This document shows, one piece after another, positions 43,657-50,526 of a DNA stretch of 64,000 nucleotides (positions are counted from its first letter, which is position 1; each line of letters starts with the position of its first letter). Source of the stretch: Halanaeroarchaeum sp. HSR-CO (GTDB lineage: Archaea; Halobacteriota; Halobacteria; Halobacteriales; Halobacteriaceae); assembly GCF_024972755.1 (NCBI RefSeq), contig NZ_CP087724.1, forward strand, positions 1,426,001-1,490,000. The letters are read 5' to 3'. Both the position numbers and the translations under genes were made by a program. The notes under the pieces were generated by a model that did not search any database, was not told where the DNA came from, and was given only the letters and a program-made list of their open reading frames with translations.

Positions 43657-44615
43657 GCCTCCTCACCGTCCAGCGAGGGCATCGGCAGGTCGCCATCACG
43701 CATCGCGGTGCGGGCCTGGAGCGCCCTGACGAACTCGTCGCGGAGCTCCGTCCGCCATCGCTCGTCTTTGTCTTCCATTGCCGAGGTCGTCCCCTGGGCC
43801 CGGTTGAACACGCGACGCACCTCGGCCTCGGTGTACAGTGGGTTCACGACCCAGACGTCCGCGACGCCGGCCCCGAAGTTGCGGGCGCCGCCGAGCTGGA
43901 ATTCGAATTCATCACTGTGGGCATCGAGGAAGGCGACGGCCTCGATGAGCAGGCCAACGAACTCCGGTTTGAGCTCTCGCAGCGTCAGCTTCCACGTGCC
44001 CTCGACGTTCCCGAGCACGTCCCGGTCGGCCTGGCGGAGTGGCTGGCCGCCGTCGTCTTCGTTGCGCGAGCGCACCTGATTCGAGATCTGCCTGAAGTGG
44101 GCTTCCGCTTCGCCATCGAGGACGTCGACGTGACGGCGGATCGGCGAGAAGGATACCGGCCGGCGCAGGAGTTTGCCTGGTTGGGAGCCGAAGCCCCCGA
44201 ACAGGTCGTAGATGACACAGCCATCGTCGTGGTCATCGAGACAGGTCCCTTTCTCGTGATAGCCCGCATCGAGGTCGCGTTCGTACACGTTCGCGCGCAT
44301 GTAGTCCGCGTTGGGCTCGCCCGGGTGGCACGCCGTCGCGCCGGCAGTCTGGACAACCTGTTCGCAGCCGTGTCGGAGCCAGCCTGACAGCGTGAACGGC
44401 GAGATCTGGCCCTCGATCTGGTTCATCGGGTCATCCGCCTCGTAGCGGTCCGCGGAGGCATGATGGCGGTCCGTGACGAGCCCATCCCCGGGGGCCAGCA
44501 GGTCGATTTCGAGGCCGACGTATAGGTCGGGCAGGAGCATTGCATCGACATCGACTGGCGGGTCGACGTCGATGTCGAGATGTGAATCCTGCCACTCGGG
44601 GGTGGTTGTGGTCAT
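43653..44615 (-). CDS. Cas7/Csf2-like RAMP backbone protein
   Basis: A protein of 320 residues. RAMP features in order: a first strand LYVGLEIDLLAPGDGLVTDR; IEGQISPFTLSGWLRHGCEQVV, corresponding to the Cas7/Csm3/Cmr4 motif iPgsslkG-LR; CVIYDLFGGFGSQPGKLLRRPVSFSP, like the lFG..s..G.l.f.d segment of Csm3-type proteins; and the C-terminal glycine-rich loop FEFQLGGARNFGAGVADVWVVN. These indicate a Cas7-family subunit that would polymerise along a guide RNA; the size and neighbour order suggest type IV Csf2. His/Asp pairs (TDRHHASAD) near the N-terminus could give Csm3-like RNA cleavage (speculative). Confidence 0.72.
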   Translation of the reverse strand: MTTTTPEWQDSHLDIDVDPPVDVDAMLLPDLYVGLEIDLLAPGDGLVTDRHHASADRYEADDPMNQIEGQISPFTLSGWLRHGCEQVVQTAGATACHPGEPNADYMRANVYERDLDAGYHEKGTCLDDHDDGCVIYDLFGGFGSQPGKLLRRPVSFSPIRRHVDVLDGEAEAHFRQISNQVRSRNEDDGGQPLRQADRDVLGNVEGTWKLTLRELKPEFVGLLIEAVAFLDAHSDEFEFQLGGARNFGAGVADVWVVNPLYTEAEVRRVFNRAQGTTSAMEDKDERWRTELRDEFVRALQARTAMRDGDLPMPSLDGEEA

Positions 44616-45109
44616 TATCGGTCACCCCCGAGTCCCGGGTGGGCGGGCTGGTTCGCTCGGGGGCGGGGTTCGCCCAGTGAAGTCCTCGGTTGGGCGTCCC
44701 GGGCGGTCACTCCCTGGTCAGGGTCAGTGTCGGACAGCGTCTTCTGTGCCGACTTCGTCGACGGCTCGCTCACTGCCAGTATCGCTGGGTCGGCGATCAC
44801 GAGCGACGGCGATTCTGCCTCGGAGGGTTGCTGGAGTCGGCCCTCCACCAGCAGTTCGCGCACGCCCAGGGTGAATTCCGTCGGGTGGGCGTGTGTTTTA
44901 TTTCCGCAGAGTATGTTGCCCACCTGGAACTTCGATTCGCCAGCCGGGCGGAATACGTACGCAACGACCGTATCGCCTGGTTCGAAAGAAGAGCCGCACA
45001 CTTGACACGTCGCGGCCCCTACCCCGGGCGAATATTGTAATAATTCTGATATGTCTTCAATTAACCGGGCACCGATAGCCTCTTGCTTCGGGGATTCTGA
45101 CTTATCCAT
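44615..45109 (-). CDS. Zinc-finger protein opening RAMP operon (Csf1-like)
   Basis: A protein of 164 residues. The first 45 residues are helical, followed by a zinc finger: C-x2-C at ATCQVCGSSFEPGD and a second pair NILCGNKTHAHPTEF (Cys plus His ligands). The C-terminal third is disordered and Pro/Arg-rich. Type IV CRISPR loci start with a small zinc-finger protein, Csf1, at the position of the large subunit; size, zinc finger and gene order fit this, but direct sequence similarity cannot be tested here. The stop overlaps the next start by one base (TAATG). Confidence 0.55.
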   Translation of the reverse strand: MDKSESPKQEAIGARLIEDISELLQYSPGVGAATCQVCGSSFEPGDTVVAYVFRPAGESKFQVGNILCGNKTHAHPTEFTLGVRELLVEGRLQQPSEAESPSLVIADPAILAVSEPSTKSAQKTLSDTDPDQGVTARDAQPRTSLGEPRPRANQPAHPGLGGDR

Positions 45110-45120
45110 GGGTTTTCACC

Positions 45121-45203
45121 TGGTGTGAAACCCCAGTCCGAGTGTCCTAGCACTCGGGCGTTCTCTCAGTAGAACTGCCCCAGGGGACTGAGCTTTCACA
45201 CCA
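45121..45203 (-). promoter_or_regulatory. 83-base branched inverted-repeat structure before RAMP operon
   Basis: An outer perfect 10-base stem (TGGTGTGAAA 45121-45130 with TTTCACACCA 45194-45203) encloses two hairpins: CCGAGTG/CACTCGG (45138-45144, 45151-45157, 6-base loop) and CTCAGT/ACTGAG (45165-45170, 45187-45192). It lies only 11 bases upstream of the first ATG of the operon. As RNA it would be a three-way junction in the 5' leader; as DNA it could be a compound operator. It also shows a second palindrome TTTCAC-CTGG-TGTGAAA at its proximal edge. Confidence 0.6.
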
Positions 45204-45281
45204 TCTCCTACATCGTGTAATGGTATAAGCTTTGCCCATCACCGACATAGGAAATGGGGAATGACCCATCACCTACATAGG
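45201..45281 (+). promoter_or_regulatory. Repeated operator-like motifs before divergent HTH gene
   Basis: CCCATCACCGACATAGG (45235-45251) and CCCATCACCTACATAGG (45265-45281) are near-identical 17-base direct repeats exactly 30 bases apart; a weaker copy CCATCTCCTACATCG starts at 45201. Each is roughly palindromic around CTACATAG. The spacing puts sites on the same DNA face. They are placed between the RAMP operon and the HTH gene at 45295 and are probable binding sites for that regulator. Confidence 0.55.
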
Positions 45282-45294
45282 TAGTGTCCACGAA

Positions 45295-45537
45295 ATGGAT
45301 ATCGTGCCGGGAAAAGATCGAGAGGAAGAGTCTGGGAGATATACAACGAGCTACCCAGATTCTGATTTCATCGATGCCATTCAATCACTTGGCGGGATGG
45401 CAGGAACGTCGGAGATAGCCGAAACTGTCGGCTGCACCCGTCGGACGGCGTACACGCGACTCCAGTCACTCGAATCCGAAGGTCAGGTCACCAGCAGAAA
45501 AGTCGGGAACTCTCTACTCTGGAGCGTCTCCGACTGA
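45295..45537 (+). CDS. Small HTH regulator divergent from RAMP operon
   Basis: A protein of 80 residues. Residues 23-78 form a winged helix: DSDFIDAIQSLGGMAGTSEIAETVGCTRRTAYTRLQSLESEGQVTSRKVGNSLLWSVS. It begins 14 bases after repeated operator-like motifs, so autoregulation and control of the divergent RAMP operon are plausible. Confidence 0.82.
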   Translation: MDIVPGKDREEESGRYTTSYPDSDFIDAIQSLGGMAGTSEIAETVGCTRRTAYTRLQSLESEGQVTSRKVGNSLLWSVSD

Positions 45538-45694
45538 ACCCCCGTTTCTCTCAGGGTGTCCTATCCGACTCTCACGTCCGCACCCAACTCAGTAAGACGA
45601 GAGGGTCAAATTAACTTATAAGACGGGTGACCAAGCCTAGTGCTGTATGTACATTTACATAGAAGATAACGCCCCCCCCCCAAATTCGATATTC

Positions 45695-46090
45695 ATGACT
45701 GAAGAACAAACCAAGGAGATTCGACGAGGGTTGGACGAGGAGTCGTCATTCGATAAGTTTGAACGCGAGTACCGGTCCACCTGAGAGCCGGCAACCCAGT
45801 TCTTCCAAGACTTCTTCGTTCAAGTACTCAACTTCAAGGAGACGACGTCTCCTCTGGGTAACTCCACATGGCAGTAACTTCCTGTTCATGAGTGGCCGAA
45901 TACAGCTTAGGCGAATGGCGATCGGCTTTTCGCCGAATCGGGGATCTTCCGCTCAATCTACGACGAACTGGAGAAGCTGGCCTGGAATGCGAAATGGAAC
46001 ACTATTCAAAGATTCTACCGGCTACCGCCCGAACCAATGCGCAGTACGTACGTATGTTAACAGGCCTGGAAGTGACAAGATATCCTTGAT
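45695..46090 (+). pseudogene. Eco57I-like DNA methyltransferase/restriction enzyme, 5' remnant
   Basis: From ATG 45695 the frame reads MTEEQTKEIRRGLDEESSFD...YRST, stops at TGA 45782, and continues in the same frame as EPATQFFQDFFVQVLNFKET to a TAA. Another frame continues with LPVHEWPNTA, a stop, then NGDRLFAESGDFRSIYDELE. This order matches the N-terminal region of haloarchaeal Eco57I/type IIG-like methyltransferase-nucleases (...GDFRVIYVELEKLTRTAER...). At least three lesions are present and the rest of the gene is gone. Confidence 0.6.
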
Positions 46091-46204
46091 ATTGGGGAAG
46101 AGACTACGTTGTTTTTCTGATTTTGTCGATAGAACAGCTTAAACCCTAATTGAGCCTCTTGACCATCCGAATGCCAGCAGGAGACAAAATGGGAAAAACA
46201 ACCT

Positions 46205-46930
46205 CTACAGCCGCTGGACAATCCCATCTGCGTTGTCCGTCGCCGTATGAAGCCTGACGACTTCATCGAAATTCACGAACTCGACACGGTCACGAATCAC
46301 CTCGAACCCACTCTGCCCCAACCGCTTTTTGAACTGATCCTTCCGGGTCTCGTCAGCGACGATAATGAAGTTCGTGTAGTAATCCTGCAGGTCGAGGAAT
46401 TTGTGAAGCGAATTCTGGAAGTCTGTGGAGAACTCGACCTCCAGCAGGCTATCCGGCATTCGGCGGTGGTTGAACCAGACGACGTCGACCGTCCTTGCTC
46501 GACGGACCATCCGCTTGTACCCGAACTCCGGAATGCTCTCCAACGTCCTGACGTCTGCCAGAGTCCGATCTAGGAAGGCTTGGTTCTTGTCTTGAGATGG
46601 GATCCAGGTTTCCGTCGCCCGCATATTCCCGATCTCCGCCAGCAGCCCCTGGTAATAGGTGTGATCGTACTGCTGTTCCTTCTCGGGTGTGACCCCCTCG
46701 GTGCGGAGGTGCTCGGGTAACTCCACTCGGTATTCCTCCAGCCCCCAGAGTCCGGGGCGAATCTTGAAGAACTGATCCTGGCGCTGGACGATCCTACGAA
46801 TGCTGGCATTCGGTGTTTTCGTGCCCCATTCGCTCTCCTTGACGTGGGGCGCGTGCTCGTACAGATGCTTTAGCGTCGCATATCCACCGTTTTCCTCCAT
46901 CACCTGCTCCACGGCTTCGTATTGATACAT
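46205..46930 (-). CDS. HTH plus PD-(D/E)XK-like nuclease, putative restriction protein
   Basis: A protein of 241 residues. The N-terminal 70 residues (YEAVEQVMEENGGYATLKHLYEHAP...NASIRRIVQRQDQFFKIRPGLWGLEEY) form a HARE-HTH-like winged helix. The C-terminal half contains TVDVVWFNHRRMPDSLLEVEFSTDFQNSLHKFLDLQDYYTNFIIVADETRKDQFKKRL. A D...E-x-E pattern on adjacent strands followed by helices is reminiscent of PD-(D/E)XK nucleases, though the Lys is not evident. It is next to the wrecked methyltransferase gene, so it may be the orphan restriction subunit. Confidence 0.65.
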   Translation of the reverse strand: MYQYEAVEQVMEENGGYATLKHLYEHAPHVKESEWGTKTPNASIRRIVQRQDQFFKIRPGLWGLEEYRVELPEHLRTEGVTPEKEQQYDHTYYQGLLAEIGNMRATETWIPSQDKNQAFLDRTLADVRTLESIPEFGYKRMVRRARTVDVVWFNHRRMPDSLLEVEFSTDFQNSLHKFLDLQDYYTNFIIVADETRKDQFKKRLGQSGFEVIRDRVEFVNFDEVVRLHTATDNADGIVQRL

Positions 46931-47342
46931 ATACGCTCACACCGGCCTTACGCCCACGACTGTTGCAAGGGATGAAACTCTTTGCCTGGGATAGCATTCT
47001 GAAAAAGAGATCGGGGGCTACGAAAGTGGCTGACCGGTTGGGGAAGGCGGACGAAGCAAGCACCGCAACGAGCGGAGCGAGTGAGTTTTGTTCGCGTTCT
47101 CCGGCGGCTCTTTGAACGGGCTCGCAGTTTCGATGTCGAGGACAAGTGTGCCAATCTCCACTGACCTCTCGATGTTGAGCGCGTCTGGTAGCATCATGTT
47201 AGTTGTGGCGCCGCTTCGTAGTTCAGTACTACTGTGGCGAACAATTTGGAGAAGATACAACAATCTTGCTACCAGGGGTTGGGAACCACATCATCGAGGT
47301 AAAACGGTCAACCGAGGAATGTGCAGAAAATGTGCGTGTCCG
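46931..47342. other. 412-base region without a convincing gene
   Basis: Several short frames on both strands overlap here, none with recognisable features or halophilic composition. The segment GAGCGGAGCGAGTGAG (near 47074) is a low-complexity motif common in haloarchaeal intergenic DNA. It separates the putative nuclease from the truncated copy of the 51-kb nuclease-like gene. Confidence 0.35.
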
Positions 47343-48424
47343 TTAGAACCCAGTTGCATAATTGAGCGCCCAAGGGTTAGACAGTACCTCGTCTTTGTCA
47401 TCGGTCCCACCCTCGGTGAGCAACCCAATGTGGTAGAGATGGTACTTGAACTGGAAGTGAATGCCAGATTTGTACACGGTCGGATCGGTAAGCACTGATT
47501 CGTCGATGTCGCCGTCGGCGGTGAGTACGTCTTCGCGCCTGGATTGGGTGACGAACACCTCCACGGAGAGTGGTTGGTTGATACGGCAGGCTTCTCTGAC
47601 GACGGCGTCGATGGTAGCGGGATTGATGCCGCGTTGGTGGAGGCGTTCGAGAGCTTCGACGATGAGTTGCGTTGGCTCGTACTGGATGGCGACTGAGCGG
47701 GCGAGTTGTGCCCATCTGGGAGCAAGGTCGGTGAACGGTTTAGAGCGGCCTTTCCACGAAGCGAATTCGTCAAGTGCGGCAGCGATGCTTCCGTGTTGGT
47801 GGCGGGCGAAGCGGACGACTTCTGCGCCGAGGTGTGTGAGTGTCTCCCCATTAGGCTGGTTATCGACAAGTCTTAGCAGAATTGCCCCCGGCGGCCACCT
47901 GATACGCTGTTGATTACGTGCTCGGAGTAGATACCCGGTGTGTCGCCATCGGCGGCGAGAGCGAGCGCGTAGCCGAGGTAGTTCTTCGGGTGATTCACCG
48001 GGAAGCTGCCTTCGGTGAGTCGATGCGTTGTGGCTTGGAACCGGATTGCATCGATGGTGGTGGAGAAATCACCGCCTCCAGTAACACGGGCAGGTTCGAT
48101 GAGCGTTGCGTCGTGGGGGCTTTCGACGCCGATGACGCCGACATTCAGATTCCGGGCCAGCGCACGTGCCTGGTCCGAAATGCTCTGGATGGGGGCGGCG
48201 ACGTACCCGATGTTGACTTCGGACAGGTGGCCGTGTGCTTGATCGATACCGGTTCTGACGTCAGCCGCGCTCGGGTCGTTGTTGTGGCCTTTCGCTTCGA
48301 TGACGGCGACAGGCGTTGTAGTGGCGTCGGCGTTCAAGACTTCGAGGGCAGGCATACCGACGCCGAGGAGATCAGGTTCACCGTCGGCAAGACGAATCGT
48401 GTTGTACGGTGCGAGGCGTTGATG
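47343..48424 (-). pseudogene. Broken duplicate of the PD-(D/E)XK-like gene at 50.5-51.8 kb
   Basis: The N-terminal 55 or so residues are missing; recognisable sequence begins HQRLAPYNTIRLADGEPDLLGVGM at about 48424 and runs through VIEAKGHNNDPSAADVRTGI. At about 47886, in a run of G, the frame is lost (GGRRGQFC stop) whereas the intact copy reads GGRRGAILLG; skipping one base restores the rest to 47343 (VEVFVTQSRREDVLTADGDI). Identity with the intact copy is high over the whole length, so duplication was fairly recent. The copy is inactive. Confidence 0.85.
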
Positions 48425-48505
48425 TAAATATACGACGTGTGTGCCCCACTTTGCCTCACTACAGTCATCTCGTCGAAGGTGAGGGTAGAGTATATTTACC
48501 CCTCA

Positions 48506-48720
48506 ATGGGTGAGGTGCGCGCCGAACTGGCGGGTTCCCTGAACACGGTGAGAACGAGGGGAACCAGAGACATCTACGAGAGCGGATTCGACGAGGACGT
48601 CCGGACGGAATCGAGTGCGAACCAATGCCCCGAGGGCGACGACCGAGTCACCACGAACGCGGTCGAAACGGTCTGCGAGGACTGTGGGCTGGTAATCGAT
48701 GAACTCGCGGTCTATACTGG
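48506..48720 (+). pseudogene. TFB (transcription initiation factor B) zinc-ribbon fragment
   Basis: The plus-strand frame MGEVRAELAG...DVRTESSANQCPEGDDRVTTNAVETVCEDCGLVIDELAV contains the N-terminal zinc ribbon of haloarchaeal TFB. The second ligand is lost: C-P-E-G in place of C-P-E-C. The two cyclin-fold repeats are absent because the sequence runs into the antisense TumE-like gene at 48712. It is therefore a fragment of one of the multiple TFB genes typical of haloarchaea. Whether the short product is made is unknown. Confidence 0.65.
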
Positions 48721-49200
48721 CCAGGTAGGGAGCGATGGCGTCCCGTTCTCCCATCGAATCGCCTCTACCGTCGCCGGGAACTGTTGTAGTCGGTCATCGA
48801 TGACAGCGAGCGGGTGCGCATCGAGAAACGATGCGCGATGTCGATCAACCGGCGTGTCTTCGTGATTGAGTTGGATGTGACAGGGGCCAAGGTCCGGGTG
48901 ATCGGCGTCCTGGTGGAAGCCGAGCATCAGATTTCGGTCCGGTTCGACCCAGTTGATGCGGTAGTATTCGTGGTCGACGCCGGCGGGGTACCAGAAGCGA
49001 ATCTCGAGTCGTGCGGTCGCCGCATCGTAGGAATCACTCAGGAACGTCGTCGGGTCAACATCTGCGATGACGTACCGGGGTCGGCGTCGAGACGGGCGAT
49101 AGCGGACTTCTTCACACCCTGGCTGGTTCGTCAATCGGTCGTGAACGTCGCGGAGGAGGGTCCGCTGTGTATAGCGGTCGCGACCGGCGAGAAAGATCAT
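48712..49200 (-). CDS. TumE-like toxin candidate, copy 2
   Basis: A protein of 162 residues. The middle has a strand ARLEIRFWYPAGVDHEYYRINWVEPDRNLMLGFHQDADHPDLGPCHIQLNHE, i.e. the same pattern as copies 1 and 3: a beta strand, a Y-R-I-NW segment, then H-Q-D-x-DHP and a C-H-I-Q-x-N-H where the others have H-F-H-PP. It is more diverged than copies 1 and 3. It follows the HTH gene by 15 bases on the same strand. Its 3' end overlaps antisense with the TFB fragment. Confidence 0.65.
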   Translation of the reverse strand: MIFLAGRDRYTQRTLLRDVHDRLTNQPGCEEVRYRPSRRRPRYVIADVDPTTFLSDSYDAATARLEIRFWYPAGVDHEYYRINWVEPDRNLMLGFHQDADHPDLGPCHIQLNHEDTPVDRHRASFLDAHPLAVIDDRLQQFPATVEAIRWENGTPSLPTWPV

Positions 49201-49215
49201 TCTGTGAGAGAAGGA

Positions 49216-49767
49216 TTAGCTCATGGCGCGGTCAGCCACGTCGGTCACCTGCTCGCGGGCGGCTTCGACGTCAGAGTAGAGTTCCAGCGCGTGCTTGATG
49301 AGGCGACGATCCCCCTCGTTCTCACGCCAGAACGCGATGACGTCGCGGCGCTCGCGGAGTTCGTCACTTGCGAGGTCGCCGTTGGCGAGCGACTGTTCGA
49401 GCTCCTCCCACGTCTCGACGTCGTAGGTCGCCTGCCACTCTTCGATCTCCTCGGTGATCGCAGCCAATTCGTTGCGAAGCTCCTCACGCGTGTTCTCTTC
49501 GATGAGCGTCCGGATTTCCTCGAAGAGCAAGCGCGTGTAGTCCGGCTGATAGCGCGTGGTCTCGCCGGCCTCGACGCGACGCAGCTGGCCCTGGTCGACG
49601 AGATCCTGGAGTTCCTCGTTGGTCGTGCTCCAGGCGGCGTCGGCCTGCTCGCTGATCCAGTTGACCGACCGCGGTTCACGAACCGTCTCGGCGACCGCTC
49701 GAATGCGGTCGCGGGCGCTCATCGACTCAGTCCACGACTGGACCCCATCTCGCGAGGATTCGGACAT
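49216..49767 (-). CDS. HTH antitoxin-like protein, TumE module copy 2
   Basis: A protein of 183 residues starting MSESSRDGVQSW, preceded by AGGTG. A winged helix spans about residues 22-80 (ARDRIRAVAETVREPRSVNWISEQADAAWSTTNEELQDLVDQGQLRRVEAGETTRYQPD). The C-terminal half is a long helical region (LRNELAAITEEIEEWQATYDVETWEELEQSLANGDLASDELRERRDVIAFWRENEGDRRLIKHALELY) equivalent to that of the other two copies. The partner is the TumE-like gene immediately downstream. The frame extends 82 codons upstream but without coding character. Confidence 0.82.
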   Translation of the reverse strand: MSESSRDGVQSWTESMSARDRIRAVAETVREPRSVNWISEQADAAWSTTNEELQDLVDQGQLRRVEAGETTRYQPDYTRLLFEEIRTLIEENTREELRNELAAITEEIEEWQATYDVETWEELEQSLANGDLASDELRERRDVIAFWRENEGDRRLIKHALELYSDVEAAREQVTDVADRAMS

Positions 49768-49903
49768 GTGTGGCACCTCTTGCGAGAGTGTTGGCGCTGT
49801 ATTCCCATATATGTTCGTACTCTCTCGCATAATCAAGAGTGCCCCGTGAGCATAGGCGTCCGGACGTTGAAATGCGATACCGACAGAAGCTACGAGCCAA
49901 CGG

Positions 49904-50432
49904 ATGCACAACCGATATACTGACTTTGAGGAACTGCGGCCGACCGGGGCGGCGTCCCACATTCCGGACACGAGGCTGGACGACGGGTATGAGGGTGCCC
50001 CCGATGGCAACACGTCGCGACGATCTCTGGTGGCTACCCTGATGCGCCGACGGCCGCCGATGGCGGTCAGTGCCGGTCCTGTGGGGCGTCAGTCCCAGAC
50101 GGCCAGACGAAATGCCGGTTCTGTCTCTCTAACCGTCTCGGAGGTGACGCCACTAGCACGAACGAGGCAGGGTCAACGACGTTCCTCGGCATCGTCCACC
50201 TGGTCGTCGAGTCGACCAGTTCTACGGCGCCGTCGCGAAGGGCGGCGCCGCGGCGAACCTCCTCTCCGCCAACGAGGCGGAGCCGGCCGTAGACGACTAT
50301 ACACTTATCTACGATCTCGACGAGGTGCCGGCGCGCCAGCTGTCCGAGCAATGGATAACAACGCGGACGCAGGCACCGTGGTCGCCCGCGATGGCCGGCT
50401 CCACCGGTGGCATTAGATTCCGAAGAGATAGC
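49904..50432 (+). pseudogene. Zinc-ribbon protein gene spread over three frames
   Basis: Frame 1 from ATG 49904 reads MHNRYTDFEELRPTGAASHI...RLDDGYEGAPD. In a second frame SGGYPDAPTAADGGQCRSCG...CRFCLSNRLGGDATSTNEAG follows (two CxxC pairs), and in a third frame VDQFYGAVAKGGAAANLLSA...DDYTLIYDLDEVPARQLSEQW to a TGA near 50431. Together these make one protein with a central zinc ribbon and a conserved-looking C-terminal domain, broken by two frameshifts (near 50010 and 50205). The function of the parent is not known. Confidence 0.65.
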
Positions 50433-50526
50433 TGATTTCCGGTAACGTGATTTGCGACTACCGATTGAAGATTGAACCTCAATAAGGTGCCGAGTGAGCA
50501 GTGACGTCTCGAAGTGACGATGGGAA

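Noticed and set aside
45110-45300. Possible CRISPR array next to the RAMP operon
   Set aside because: The repeats there are short (17 bases), only two good copies with 13-base spacers exist, and they look like operator sites. No array with 28-37 base repeats was seen anywhere in the window.
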